Shown piece by piece: positions 20,244 to 29,234 of a stretch of DNA of 64,000 nucleotides. The DNA is from Pseudomonas panipatensis (GTDB lineage Bacteria; Pseudomonadota; Gammaproteobacteria; Pseudomonadales; Pseudomonadaceae). The notes under the pieces are model-generated. The model was not told the DNA's origin. It worked only from the letters and a program-made list of their open reading frames with translations, and did not search any database. The position numbers and the translations under genes are program-made. The stretch's first letter is position 1; every line of letters begins with the position of its first letter. Location of the stretch: assembly GCF_900099785.1 (NCBI RefSeq), contig NZ_FNDS01000004.1, forward strand, positions 372,001 to 436,000. Reading direction: 5' to 3'.

Positions 20244-20837
20244 ATGCTGAAAATCGTCCATCTACTGACGGGCGCCATCGCGCTCTTACTGTCCTTCATC
20301 CCGACACTGCGTGCCGATGCCATCCCGTACCTGCAGAACGCCGATGCCGTTTACCTGGCACTGCTCGGCCTGACCAGCCTGCTGCTCACCCCCACCAGCA
20401 GCAAAACCCAGCAAGTACAAAGCCTGGTATCCGCACTCATCGTTCTGGCGGTAGTCCTGCAGATCCTGATTCTCCTGGCGCCGCTGCCCGCCATCGGCGA
20501 CCAGCCCGCCATCCTGCTACCACTGCTGATTCTCGCCGTCGCCGCAGCCCTGCAACTGGTCGGCAAGCTGAACAAAAGCCAACCACAGGCCGCGCAACAG
20601 CCGCAAGCAAGCGCAGAAGACCGGGAAACCGGCACCGTGAAATGGTTCAACACCTCCAAGGGCTTCGGCTTCATTTCCCGGGACAGCGGCGAAGACATTT
20701 TCGTGCACTTCCGCGCCATCCGCGGCGAGGGCCACCGCATCCTGATCGAAGGCCAGCGCGTGGAGTTCTCCGTCGTGCAACGCGACAAAGGCCTGCAGGC
20801 GGAAGACGTGATCGCCGCCCTGCCCGGCCGTCGCTAA
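20244..20837 (+). CDS. Membrane-anchored cold-shock domain protein
   Basis: A 197-residue protein. Hydrophobic segments at about 5-22, 35-50, 65-85 and 90-110 form a membrane region. A Gln/Ala-rich linker leads to a full cold-shock domain at about 129-195, with [11 protein letters not shown] (RNP1) and EDIFVHF (RNP2). Free CspA-type proteins are 65-70 residues; this one would hold the nucleic-acid-binding domain at the inner membrane, facing the cytoplasm. A matching gene (PA0961, probable cold-shock protein) sits at this place in PAO1. The function is unknown. Confidence 0.88.
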   Translation: MLKIVHLLTGAIALLLSFIPTLRADAIPYLQNADAVYLALLGLTSLLLTPTSSKTQQVQSLVSALIVLAVVLQILILLAPLPAIGDQPAILLPLLILAVAAALQLVGKLNKSQPQAAQQPQASAEDRETGTVKWFNTSKGFGFISRDSGEDIFVHFRAIRGEGHRILIEGQRVEFSVVQRDKGLQAEDVIAALPGRR

Positions 20838-20851
20838 GCGCCAACGGCATG

Positions 20852-20883
20852 AAAAAGCCCGCCAATTCGGCGGGCTTTTTCTT
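20852..20883. terminator. Bidirectional terminator between the cold-shock gene and slyX
   Basis: AAAAAGCCCGCC/GGCGGGCTTTTT stem lies between convergent genes. Confidence 0.9.
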
Positions 20884-20890
20884 TACGCAC

Positions 20891-21097
20891 TCAATAATGT
20901 GGCGGCGGCGCCTCGTCGTCAGCGACGCCCACCTCCCCCTGCAACTCTTCCAGACGCTTGATCAGCACCTGCATCTGCAGACGCAGGCGCTCGATCACCC
21001 GCTCCTGCTCGTACACCACATCACTCAGCGTCTGCATGGCGTCATCCTGAAATGCCAGACGACTTTCCAGATCGGCCACACGCTCTTCCAGTCCCAT
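20891..21097 (-). CDS. slyX: SlyX family protein
   Basis: A 68-residue predicted coiled coil: [20 protein letters not shown], with heptads through residue 50, and the typical C-terminal PPPHY. The function of SlyX is unknown. It lies directly downstream of the HIT-domain gene (3-base spacer) and is co-transcribed with it. Confidence 0.92.
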   Translation of the reverse strand: MGLEERVADLESRLAFQDDAMQTLSDVVYEQERVIERLRLQMQVLIKRLEELQGEVGVADDEAPPPHY

Positions 21098-21100
21098 CGC

Positions 21101-21526
21101 TCACTCCTGCTCGAAGCGAAAATCATCGCCCAGCACCATACGCAGCTTCCCACGCAACGCTTGCAGTGCGTCCGCGGAGTATGGCTGCGGCGGATGCTTG
21201 CCCCACACCGGCCCTGGCCAAGCCGCATCGTCACGTCGACGCACGATGACATGGACGTGCAACTGGCTGACGACATTGCCGAGATTGGCAACATTCATCT
21301 TGTCAGCCTGGAACGTGTCCTTGAGGACCTCAGCCAGGCCGGCCGCCTCATGCCACAACTGCTGCTGATCATCAGGAGCCAACTGGAAAATCTCACTGAC
21401 ATCCTCACGCCGCGGCACCAGGATGAACCAGGGATACTGCGCATCATTCATCAGCAACAGCCGGCTCAGCGGGAAATCTCCCAGCGCTACTGTGTCCTGC
21501 TGAAGACGGGAATCCAGGACGAACAT
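21101..21526 (-). CDS. HIT-domain nucleotide hydrolase/transferase family protein
   Basis: A 141-residue protein of the HIT superfamily. The histidine triad is QLHVHVIVR, with the usual upstream Asn in NVANLGNVVSQ. Such proteins hydrolyse phosphoramidate or dinucleoside polyphosphate bonds; the physiological substrate is not known. I use MFVLDSRL as start; the open frame extends nine codons further. It forms a pair with slyX. Confidence 0.9.
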   Translation of the reverse strand: MFVLDSRLQQDTVALGDFPLSRLLLMNDAQYPWFILVPRREDVSEIFQLAPDDQQQLWHEAAGLAEVLKDTFQADKMNVANLGNVVSQLHVHVIVRRRDDAAWPGPVWGKHPPQPYSADALQALRGKLRMVLGDDFRFEQE

Positions 21527-21717
21527 CGCAACTTCTCCTGTTCGACTACTCACTCAAAGAAAGCTTAGCCCCCGGACCGGGAACAACGGCCACGCAGGAT
21601 ACTAAAGGTAGGGCACAGACACATCCCGCCCCAGCACGGAGCACCGGCCCGCGACCAGCCCCGTATTCGTGCAAACGCGCCCGAATCAATTTTCCGACAA
21701 CAGGGCGAATGAACGCT

Positions 21718-21735
21718 CTGTCAGACTTCTGTCAG
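21718..21735 (+). promoter_or_regulatory. Pho-box-like direct repeat
   Basis: CTGTCAG-ACTT-CTGTCAG: two identical 7-mers spaced by 4 bases, the geometry of a PhoB site. Each half matches CTGTCAT at 6 of 7 positions. There is no good -10 box ten bases downstream, so it may belong to another factor or a cryptic transcript. Confidence 0.35.
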
Positions 21736-21886
21736 GCAACGGCACGGAACAGGTCGACTTCTCATGCGAACAGACGCGCTACGAGCGACTACGCTCTTTT
21801 GCACGACCATCACAAACAGGCGCGCAAGTTCTTGAAATTTTCGACCTAACCGCTTAAACACATGCCAGATGCGTAACAGGGACTAC

Positions 21887-21924
21887 GAAGTGCTTTTGTG
21901 CACACTTGTTGCTAGAAGCACTTC
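21887..21924. repeat. Inverted repeat with nested palindrome upstream of oprD
   Basis: GAAGTGCTT and AAGCACTTC form a perfect 9-bp inverted repeat around a 20-base centre that includes the palindrome TGTGCACA at 21897-21904. It is either an operator or, if transcribed, a stem-loop in an oprD leader. Confidence 0.55.
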
Positions 21925-22236
21925 ACCCGGCAAAAGGGAATTAACAGCAGCCCAGGAAACTGAATAAAAAATAACCAACGACGTATCGAACCTGAGGAAA
22001 TGCAGCACTTCGCCCAAAGCGGCGCCATCTCGGTACAGAGTCCTGAAGATGATGACCTGCCCAGATGCGACATTCTGCATGCATGTTTGCGACAGCCTCA
22101 CAAAGATTTCGTCTGAAGTTTCCTGCAACTATCGCCAAGAGAACACGCGTGCTATAAGTTAGCGCCGACAAAAAGAACAAGCCGTCACTGCGGCAGTGTG
22201 ATGGCAGATAACTTCAAAACCAAAGGAGCAATCACA

Positions 22237-23565
22237 ATGAAAGTGATGAAGTGGAGCGCCATCGCCTTGGCGGTTTCTGCAGGCAGCACGCAACTGGCAA
22301 TGGCCGACGCTTTCGTCAGCAGCCAAGCCGATGCCAAAGGCTTTGTCGAAGACAGCAGCCTCGTGCTGACCAACAAGAGCGCCTATTTCAACCGTCAGCG
22401 TAACAACGGCGATGCGCCGGATCCGCGTGACTGGACTTACGCGCTGCTGGGCAACTTCCAGTCCGGCTTCACCCAAGGCACCGTCGGTTTCGGCGTTGAC
22501 GCCTTCGGTTACCTGGACATCAAACTGGATGGTAGCGACGGCCACATTGGCAGCGGCTACACCCAGGTCGACAACAACGGCGAAATGCAGAAGGACTTCT
22601 CCCGCGCTGGCGCGGCAGTCAAAGTCCGCGTTTCCAAGACCGAGCTGAAAGTCGGTACCATGCAGCCGACCGCTCCGGTCTTCGCTGCTGGCGGCACCCG
22701 CCTGGTTCCGCAAACCGCCAATGGTTTCAACCTGCAGAGCAGTGAAATCACCGGCCTGGACGTGGAAGCCGGTCGCTTCACCAGCGCCACTGGCGTCAGC
22801 GACGTCAACCATGACGGCGAAATCTTCGCCACCTACGCCGGTGTCACCACCCGCGCAGCCAGCTTCGTCGGCGGCAAATACGCCATCACCGACAATGCCA
22901 GCGTCTCCCTGTACGGCTCCGAGTTCGAAGACGTATGGCGCCAGTACTACGGCAACGCCAACTACACCCTGCCGATCAGCGAAGGCCAGTCCCTGGGCTT
23001 CGACTTCAACATCTACCGCACCCTGGATGAAGGCAGCGCGAAAGCCGGCAGCATCAACAACACCACCTGGTCGTTGGCCGCCGCTTACACCTTCCTGACT
23101 GCTCACACCCTGACCCTGGCCTACCAGCAAGTCGATAGCGATCAGCCGTTCGACTACGTTGGCTTCGGCAAGAACGGCCCGGGCGATGGCGGCGACTCCA
23201 TCTTCCTCGCCAACTCCATCCAGTGGTCCGACTTCAACGGCCCGGGTGAGAAGTCCCTGCAGGCTCGCTACGACCTGAACATGAAAGAGTACGGCGTTCC
23301 TGGCCTGACCTTCATGACCCGTTACGTCTACGGTAAAGACATCGACGGCACCAAGGTTGGCGCTGGCAGCGCTTACGAAGGCTTCTACGGTAGCGACGAC
23401 AAGGAACACGAGACCAACCTCGAAGCCAAGTACGTCCTGCAGGACGGCCCGGCCAAGGACCTGTCCCTGCGCGTGCGTCAAGCATGGCACGGCGGCAGCG
23501 CTTCCACTGGCGGCAGCGTCAACGAGTTCCGCCTGATCGCCGAGTACCCGCTGTCGATTCTGTAA
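22237..23565 (+). CDS. oprD: OprD-family outer-membrane porin
   Basis: An 18-strand outer-membrane channel for basic amino acids and small peptides; in P. aeruginosa it is also the imipenem entry route. It has 442 residues. The signal peptide MKVMKWSAIALAVSAGSTQ is like that of PAO1 OprD, and so is the ending EYPLSIL. Mid-protein blocks such as QSLGFDFNIYRT and DSIFLANS are also shared, while loop regions differ. AAAGGAG lies nine bases before the ATG. Its position between the HIT/slyX pair and the thioesterase-proS pair equals that of PAO1 oprD, so it is the likely orthologue rather than another paralogue. Confidence 0.95.
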   Translation: MKVMKWSAIALAVSAGSTQLAMADAFVSSQADAKGFVEDSSLVLTNKSAYFNRQRNNGDAPDPRDWTYALLGNFQSGFTQGTVGFGVDAFGYLDIKLDGSDGHIGSGYTQVDNNGEMQKDFSRAGAAVKVRVSKTELKVGTMQPTAPVFAAGGTRLVPQTANGFNLQSSEITGLDVEAGRFTSATGVSDVNHDGEIFATYAGVTTRAASFVGGKYAITDNASVSLYGSEFEDVWRQYYGNANYTLPISEGQSLGFDFNIYRTLDEGSAKAGSINNTTWSLAAAYTFLTAHTLTLAYQQVDSDQPFDYVGFGKNGPGDGGDSIFLANSIQWSDFNGPGEKSLQARYDLNMKEYGVPGLTFMTRYVYGKDIDGTKVGAGSAYEGFYGSDDKEHETNLEAKYVLQDGPAKDLSLRVRQAWHGGSASTGGSVNEFRLIAEYPLSIL

Positions 23566-23589
23566 TCGATACGCTACTCATGCGACATG

Positions 23590-23617
23590 AAAAAGCCCGG
23601 CATCTGCCGGGCTTTTT
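23590..23617. terminator. Bidirectional terminator between oprD and the thioesterase gene
   Basis: AAAAAGCCCGGCA/TGCCGGGCTTTTT stem between convergent genes. Confidence 0.9.
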
Positions 23618-23637
23618 CATTGCGCTTCGAGATCCTT

Positions 23638-24054
23638 TCAGCCAGGCAGCACATAGGTACCCGTGACATGGGCAACCAGTTCGTCGCGCTTGCCCTGCGA
23701 GGAAACAGAGACTTCGCAAACCACCTGCCGCCGTCCTATTTTCAGTATCCGAGCCTCCGCCAGCAGATCTTCCGGCCTGGGCTTACTAAGGAAATTGATA
23801 TTGAGGTTGGACGTCACCGCCATTTCCACGCCTTCCAGATGCCCGAGTATCACCGCATACATGGCCGCATCGGCGAGTGCCATGATGGTCGGCCCGGAGA
23901 TGGTTCCCCCCGGACGCAGCATCCGGCCATGGAACGGCATTCGGGTCAGGGCGCTACGTTCGTGCAAAGCGTCGACACGAAAATCCAACTCCTCCGCCAT
24001 GGGCAGTCCGGAGCGGATGAAAGACTGAACCTGCGCTGCACTCAGACGACTCAC
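23638..24054 (-). CDS. PaaI-type hot-dog thioesterase
   Basis: A 138-residue hot-dog fold protein. The PaaI/YdiI-like core is visible in HGRMLRPGGTISGPTIMALADAAMYAVI and NLNINFLSKP. It is a probable acyl-CoA thioesterase with unknown substrate. I chose the GTG start before SRLSAAQ because AGGAGG sits seven bases upstream; the ATG seven codons earlier has no such site. It is divergent from proS. Confidence 0.87.
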   Translation of the reverse strand: MSRLSAAQVQSFIRSGLPMAEELDFRVDALHERSALTRMPFHGRMLRPGGTISGPTIMALADAAMYAVILGHLEGVEMAVTSNLNINFLSKPRPEDLLAEARILKIGRRQVVCEVSVSSQGKRDELVAHVTGTYVLPG

Positions 24055-24155
24055 CGGGCACCTCCTTCTGTGCATGCCGCGCCCTGTACGCGGCTGGACC
24101 TGCGCCGTACAATGCCCAGCCTACCTCCCCCTCGCAACCGATATAACGGCCAAAG

Positions 24156-25871
24156 ATGCGTACCAGTAAGTACCTGCTGTCCACCCTGAAAGAAACCCCT
24201 TCCGATGCTGTGGTCATCAGCCATCAGTTGCTGCTGCGCGCCGGCATGATCCGCAAGCTGGCATCCGGCCTCTATACCTGGCTGCCGATGGGCTTGCGGG
24301 TGCTGCGCAAGGCTGAAGCCATCGTCCGCGAGGAAATGAACGCCGCTGGCGCCCTGGAAGTGCTGATGCCGGCCATCCAGCCTGCCGAGCTCTGGCAGGA
24401 GTCCGGCCGCTGGGAACAGTACGGCCCGGAGCTGCTGCGCCTGAAGGACCGCCATGAGCGGGAATTCTGCGTCGGTCCGACCCACGAAGAAGTGATCACC
24501 GATCTGGCGCGCAACGAGCTGAACAGCTACAAGCAGCTGCCGATCAACATGTACCAGATCCAGACCAAGTTCCGCGACGAGATCCGTCCGCGCTTCGGCC
24601 TGATGCGCGGCCGCGAATTCATCATGAAGGACGCCTACTCCTTCCACCTCAGCCAGGATTCGCTGCAGCAGACCTATGACGGCATGTACGACGCCTATTG
24701 CAAGGTCTTTACCCGCCTCGGCCTGGACTTCCGCCCGGTGCAGGCGGACAACGGCTCCATCGGTGGCAGTGGCTCCCACGAATTCCATGTGCTGGCCAAC
24801 TCCGGCGAAGACGACATCGTCTTCAGCGACAGTTCCGACTACGCCGCCAACATCGAAAAAGCCGAAGCCCTGCCGCGGGAAACCGTTCGCGCAGCGGCCA
24901 GCGAGGAACTGCGCCTGGTCGATACCCCCGCGACCAAGACCATCGCGGACCTGGTGGAGAAATTCGGCCTGGCCATCGAAAAGACCATCAAGACCCTGGT
25001 CGTGCATGGTTCGGAAGAAGGCAAGCTGATCGCCCTGATCATCCGCGGCGACCACGAACTGAACGAAATCAAGGCTGCCAACCTGCCGCAGGTGGCAAGC
25101 CCGCTGCAGATGGCCAGCGAAGCCGAGATCAAGGCCGCCATCGGCGCCGCCCCCGGCTCCCTCGGCCCACTGAACCTGCCGCTGCCGTGCATCGTCGATC
25201 GCTCCGTCGCCCTGATGAGCGACTTCGCCATCGGCGCCAACATCGATGACAAGCACTACTTCGGCGTCAACTGGGAGCGCGACCTGCCGCTGCCGGAAGT
25301 CGCCGACCTGCGCAATGTCGTGGCTGGCGACCCGAGCCCGGATGGCCAAGGCACCCTGGTCATCCGCCGCGGCATCGAAGTCGGGCACATCTTCCAGCTC
25401 GGCACCAAGTACAGCGAGGCGATGAACCTCACCGTGCTCAACGAGCAGGGCAAGCCCGTCACCCTGATCATGGGCTGCTATGGCATCGGCGTATCCCGCG
25501 TGGTTGCTGCGGCCATCGAGCAGAACTACGACGAGCGCGGCATTCTCTGGCCGGCGGCCCTGGCCCCCTTCCAGATCGCCATCGTGCCGCTGAAATACGA
25601 AACCGAGAGCGTGCGCGCGGCCACCGACAAACTGTACGCGGAACTCACCGCGGCCGGCTTCGAAGTGCTGCTGGACGACCGCGACAAGAAGACCAGCCCG
25701 GGCGTCAAGTTCGCCGACATGGAGCTGATCGGCATCCCGCACCGCATCGTGGTCAGCGATCGCGGCCTGGCCGAAGGCACCCTGGAATACAAGGGACGCC
25801 GTGACACCGAGTCGCAGAACATCGCCCTGGACGATCTGAAGTCCTTCCTGATGGCGAAGATCGGTAACTGA
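24156..25871 (+). CDS. proS: Proline--tRNA ligase ProRS
   Basis: Class II synthetase with 571 residues, the bacterial type. Motif 1 and 2 regions are at about 30-160 ([40 protein letters not shown]). The editing INS domain at about 225-405 removes alanine from tRNA-Pro. Motif 3 (GCYGIGVSR) and the anticodon-binding domain complete the protein. It is upstream of a lipoprotein gene with an eight-base gap. Confidence 0.97.
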   Translation: MRTSKYLLSTLKETPSDAVVISHQLLLRAGMIRKLASGLYTWLPMGLRVLRKAEAIVREEMNAAGALEVLMPAIQPAELWQESGRWEQYGPELLRLKDRHEREFCVGPTHEEVITDLARNELNSYKQLPINMYQIQTKFRDEIRPRFGLMRGREFIMKDAYSFHLSQDSLQQTYDGMYDAYCKVFTRLGLDFRPVQADNGSIGGSGSHEFHVLANSGEDDIVFSDSSDYAANIEKAEALPRETVRAAASEELRLVDTPATKTIADLVEKFGLAIEKTIKTLVVHGSEEGKLIALIIRGDHELNEIKAANLPQVASPLQMASEAEIKAAIGAAPGSLGPLNLPLPCIVDRSVALMSDFAIGANIDDKHYFGVNWERDLPLPEVADLRNVVAGDPSPDGQGTLVIRRGIEVGHIFQLGTKYSEAMNLTVLNEQGKPVTLIMGCYGIGVSRVVAAAIEQNYDERGILWPAALAPFQIAIVPLKYETESVRAATDKLYAELTAAGFEVLLDDRDKKTSPGVKFADMELIGIPHRIVVSDRGLAEGTLEYKGRRDTESQNIALDDLKSFLMAKIGN

Positions 25872-25879
25872 GCACAACG

Positions 25880-26836
25880 ATGTCCCCCCGAAGCACCACC
25901 CGCCTCAAGGCTGCCGCGCTATGCGGCAGCCTTGTGCTGAGCGGCTGCGCCAATCAGATGTCCCAGCGTAGCGAGCACGAAGAGCGCGTCGAACGGAAGC
26001 TGCTGGACCATAGCCTGCAGATCGACGTCGGCGAACCCGGCGTCCTGCAACTGCCACAGCGGCGCGTCCGGGTTCAGGAGCAGAAGACCTTCGAAGTCAC
26101 CGAGATCGAAGTCACCCGTCGCTATGACCGCTACACGCCTTACCAGGCGTGGCGCGAACTCTATGAAGTTCCCTTGGGAGCGGTCGCCATCGTCGCTGGG
26201 GTGGGCGCCAACGTAGTGAACGTGTTCGCCCTGGGCAACCTGCCGGAAAGCGTCACCCATGGCTGGATCGGCTACGGCATCGACGGCATCAACCCGTTCA
26301 TGAACGTGCAGTCCAACGGTCGCGCCGAACAGAATCTCTCTGGCATCGATGAAAAACAGAGCAACAAGCACACCGAGTACTCCAGCCTGCCCTGGTCTGA
26401 GCGCCCGGTGGCGATCAGCGTCGGCAAGGACACTCAGGAACTGCTGACGGACCGCCATGGCATCCTGCGCCTGAACCTGCTGGACAGCCCGTTCAAGGAT
26501 GAAGAGATCAGCCGCATCGGCCGTCTGCAATTGAGCGTGCAGGACCCGCAGGACAAGGCCCGCGGCGACGCCAGCCTGCTGGTCAGCCCGAGCCTGCGTG
26601 GCAAGCTGCGCGAGGCGCACCAGTTGATCTATGACGACCTGGAAGGCGAAGACGTGCAGCACTGGGTGCATCGGGTCAAACGCCTTTCCGATCTCGGCCT
26701 GGAAGAAGAAGCCAGCGAGTTGGAGCAAGGCCTGATCGAGCTGACCCGCAACGATCCGGAACTACAGAAAGAGTTTATCCACAGCCTGCTGACCGACGCC
26801 GGCCGACTGGCTGCGGACCCTGGCGCCAACCAGTAG
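25880..26836 (+). CDS. Conserved lipoprotein of unknown function
   Basis: A 318-residue predicted lipoprotein with signal MSPRSTTRLKAAALCGSLVLSGC and lipobox LSGC23. The middle has a short hydrophobic glycine/valine segment (about 95-120, VPLGAVAIVAGVGANVVNVFALG). The C-terminal half is charged and helical. It resembles the hypothetical gene in the same place after proS in PAO1 (PA0955). I do not recognise a catalytic motif. It is probably co-transcribed with proS. Confidence 0.82.
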   Translation: MSPRSTTRLKAAALCGSLVLSGCANQMSQRSEHEERVERKLLDHSLQIDVGEPGVLQLPQRRVRVQEQKTFEVTEIEVTRRYDRYTPYQAWRELYEVPLGAVAIVAGVGANVVNVFALGNLPESVTHGWIGYGIDGINPFMNVQSNGRAEQNLSGIDEKQSNKHTEYSSLPWSERPVAISVGKDTQELLTDRHGILRLNLLDSPFKDEEISRIGRLQLSVQDPQDKARGDASLLVSPSLRGKLREAHQLIYDDLEGEDVQHWVHRVKRLSDLGLEEEASELEQGLIELTRNDPELQKEFIHSLLTDAGRLAADPGANQ

Positions 26837-26867
26837 GAACTGGCGCCAGGCGCTCAGGCCCCGCTCG

Positions 26868-27143
26868 TCAGCGCCTGACGATGAACCCTGTGATGCACTG
26901 GGCCGGCATCAGTTGCAGCTCCACCGTCGTCACCTCGGCATCCGGCGGTCCCTCATGCAGCCAAACCTGCAGCTCGCGCACCACTGCCTCATCGCCCTCG
27001 AGCAACACCTCCACCCGCCCGTCCGCCAGGTTGCGCACCCAGCCATCGATACCCAACCGTTCGGCCTGCTGCTGGGTACTCTGGCGGTAGTACACCCCCT
27101 GAACACGGCCGCTGACGTAACCGTGCAAACAGATTCTCGCCAT
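26868..27143 (-). CDS. Acylphosphatase
   Basis: A 91-residue enzyme hydrolysing carboxyl-phosphate bonds. The catalytic arginine is in GRVQGVYYR and the asparagine in GWVRNLADGRVE, in the standard AcP fold. The start overlaps the stop of the thioredoxin-like gene by one base (TGATG), so the two are coupled. Confidence 0.95.
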   Translation of the reverse strand: MARICLHGYVSGRVQGVYYRQSTQQQAERLGIDGWVRNLADGRVEVLLEGDEAVVRELQVWLHEGPPDAEVTTVELQLMPAQCITGFIVRR

Positions 27144-27613
27144 CAGCGCTTCTCCTCCTGCAGTGCCAAGAGACGTGCCTGGACGCCGCTGGCGGTCTGT
27201 TCACCCACCAGGCGCTCACGCAATCGACCTTGAGCATCGACGATAAAGGTTACCGGCAATACGTCGCTGCGCGGCAGCTCGAAGCGCTGCGCCGGATCAT
27301 CCGCCAGCACCAGGTACTGGATATCCAGCCCATGGGCGGCACTCGCCAGCTCGGCGTCACGCAGTCCGTCATAGTTAACCCCGAGTACCCGCACCCCCTT
27401 GCCTTCGCTGTCCTTGGACAGGCGATTGAACTCGGGAACCTCTTTGCGGCAGGGTGCGCACCAATCAGCCCAGTAATTGATGACTAGCCACTGGCCATCC
27501 AGGCTTGCAGCCGGTACTTTTCGTCCATACTGATCAACGCCGTAATCCGCCGAACAGCCAGCCAGGATCAGGCCGACGAAAAATCCACTTATGATACGGA
27601 GCCGCACTCCCAT
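27143..27613 (-). CDS. TlpA-like thioredoxin-fold lipoprotein
   Basis: A 156-residue protein with a lipoprotein signal (MGVRLRIISGFFVGLILAGC, Cys20) and a thioredoxin-like domain carrying the redox motif WCAPC and the cis-proline region LPVTFIVD. It is likely a membrane-anchored periplasmic disulfide reductase of the TlpA/ResA type; the client is not evident. The open frame runs to 27769, but the lipoprotein signal fixes the start. It is divergent from the PilZ-like gene with only 33 bases between starts. Confidence 0.88.
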   Translation of the reverse strand: MGVRLRIISGFFVGLILAGCSADYGVDQYGRKVPAASLDGQWLVINYWADWCAPCRKEVPEFNRLSKDSEGKGVRVLGVNYDGLRDAELASAAHGLDIQYLVLADDPAQRFELPRSDVLPVTFIVDAQGRLRERLVGEQTASGVQARLLALQEEKR

Positions 27614-27646
27614 GCCTTCAATCCTCGTGTATGCGGGGTGGTTGTA

Positions 27647-29050
27647 ATGCTGGATGCCCTGCGCCTTGAGGTGCCGGACATTCTCGAAGAGAGTGCCGAA
27701 GCGTCGAGCAACCTGGCCGCGGGACTGGCCGAAGCCCGTCGGCTGCCACTGAACGAAGGCCTGCAACACTGCGTGGGCGTCCTCTTCAGGCTCAACCGTT
27801 GCGCCCTGACCTTACTGGAAAGGCAACGCGCCCTGCAAAGCCTGGTCGAAGAATACCGCCACTATGCCCATCTGATCCGTGGCGCAAAGGCCCCACCGGC
27901 GCTCTTCGTGCACTTTTGCAGCGAGCTGGCCGCCGGCTTCAAGCGTTTGTTGCTGCAAATCATCAACGGTCACAAACCCTCGCGACCGCACCTGGCCTGG
28001 TGCCTGTACATGGCCGAGCACTTCCTCGCCCAGGCGCTGTTGCGGCATTACCAGCAATACCAGCAACCGCCGGGCTCGCTCTGGCGCGACAGTCACCTGC
28101 TGTACTGGATCGGCGAGCATCAGGGCTGCCTCGACGAACCCATCGCCGCCGCCTTCGAACCCACGCCTGCCGGCACGCTGCGCGGCCTCTACCAGCAGTC
28201 GCTGCTACTGGCCTTGAGCAACCCCTTCCACCTCGCCGAAGGGGAAACGCCCCGCCTGTTCAGCGCCCTCGCCCCCCTGGCCGGCCTTGCCCGGCTACAA
28301 GCCTGGGATGACGAGGAGCAGGAAGGCTATGTGGTCGACCTTGGCGAAGAGCAACCTTGCCTGGGCTACGAGCAGAAGAGCGAAGCATCCGCCGAACAGT
28401 TGCGCCGCCTTGAACTCGGCGCCCTGCTGATCGCCCTGCACGACCCAGCGCCCCTGCGCGGCGTCGAAGAAGCCCTGCTGCTGGAGCGGGTAAGGCCACA
28501 CTGGCTCGGTCACCAGCAACGACGCCACCAGCGCGCCGAACAGAACGGCAGTTGCCAACTGATCATCGGGCTGCCCGCCATCCAGGCCCACCTACTGGTC
28601 ACTGGGCCGAGCGCCTGCGAGGCGACGCTCGCCGACACCAGCCCAGGGGGCGCACGCATCATCTGTCGCAACACCCAGGCGCAGAACCTGCCCATCGGCC
28701 AACTGCTGCTGATTCTCGGCAACCAGGGCACTCCCACGCTGGCCATCGTGCGCTGGCGGCATATCAACAGCGATGGCCTGCACCTGGGCCTGCGCTACCT
28801 GAAAGGCCTGCCAAGGCCGGTGTGGTTGCGCCGCACGCCTGACGCCCAGCGTCACCCGGCGGTCCTGCAGAGCACTCCCGAGCCTGGCAATGGCTGGTAC
28901 CACGGTATCTGGCTGCCGCAAGGGCATTTCGTCGAAGGCGAGAATCTCTGGCTGCAACTGGCCAGCTTCGACAACCAGACCATCCTGCCGCTGCCCTCGG
29001 CCAACCTGAGCACCCCGCTGGTCAGCCGCCATCCGTTGCGGTTGCCCTGA
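27647..29050 (+). CDS. Large protein with degenerate PilZ-like C-terminal region
   Basis: A 467-residue cytoplasmic protein corresponding in position to the hypothetical PA0952. Residues 1-275 are a helical, His/Leu-rich region with no motif I recognise. From about residue 290 there is RRHQR (292-296) followed about 34 residues later by DTSPGG (330-335). These match the RxxxR and [D/N]xSxxG signatures of c-di-GMP-binding PilZ domains. The beta-rich stretch after it (LPIGQLLLIL, TLAIVRWRHI, LHLGLRYL) is compatible with a PilZ barrel. GTG nine bases upstream is the other start. c-di-GMP binding is my inference. Confidence 0.75.
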   Translation: MLDALRLEVPDILEESAEASSNLAAGLAEARRLPLNEGLQHCVGVLFRLNRCALTLLERQRALQSLVEEYRHYAHLIRGAKAPPALFVHFCSELAAGFKRLLLQIINGHKPSRPHLAWCLYMAEHFLAQALLRHYQQYQQPPGSLWRDSHLLYWIGEHQGCLDEPIAAAFEPTPAGTLRGLYQQSLLLALSNPFHLAEGETPRLFSALAPLAGLARLQAWDDEEQEGYVVDLGEEQPCLGYEQKSEASAEQLRRLELGALLIALHDPAPLRGVEEALLLERVRPHWLGHQQRRHQRAEQNGSCQLIIGLPAIQAHLLVTGPSACEATLADTSPGGARIICRNTQAQNLPIGQLLLILGNQGTPTLAIVRWRHINSDGLHLGLRYLKGLPRPVWLRRTPDAQRHPAVLQSTPEPGNGWYHGIWLPQGHFVEGENLWLQLASFDNQTILPLPSANLSTPLVSRHPLRLP

Positions 29051-29120
29051 TGCGGTGAATTGGGACAGATATCACAGTCAAGATCGGTAAAACGCACGTT
29101 TTAGCCCGCCCACCCCTTCC

Positions 29121-29126
29121 TATAAT
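29121..29126 (+). promoter_or_regulatory. -10 box upstream of the 132-residue hypothetical
   Basis: A perfect TATAAT lies about 109 bases before the start of the gene at 29235; the -35 is poor. Confidence 0.45.
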
Positions 29127-29234
29127 GCCCGGGCGCGCGGAGTGCGCCTTGCGTAAGCCCTGCGCAGGGGAAGACCGCGACAGAAGAGCCGGCGCAACGA
29201 ACGCCAGCCAGAACTCTCGACATGGAAATGCCAG

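Larger units (their letters stand above)
21527..22236. promoter_or_regulatory. 710-base regulatory region upstream of oprD
   Basis: AT-richer than its surroundings and without a convincing gene. It contains a direct-repeat pair at 21718-21735, an inverted repeat at 21887-21924, a further GCACTTC at 22005-22011 and a TATAAG -10-like box at 22153-22158. Small open frames on either strand lack ribosome sites. Confidence 0.6.

Noticed and set aside
22198-22236. In-frame GTG extension of OprD by 13 codons
   Set aside because: The extension would precede a complete signal peptide, and AAAGGAG is placed for the ATG at 22237.
24051-25877. 608-residue minus-strand frame opposite proS
   Set aside because: Antisense artefact of a GC-rich conserved gene.
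26847-26877. CAGGCGCT/AGCGCCTG inverted repeat between the lipoprotein and acylphosphatase genes
   Set aside because: It could be a weak convergent terminator, but there is no T-run on either strand and it overlaps the acylphosphatase stop.
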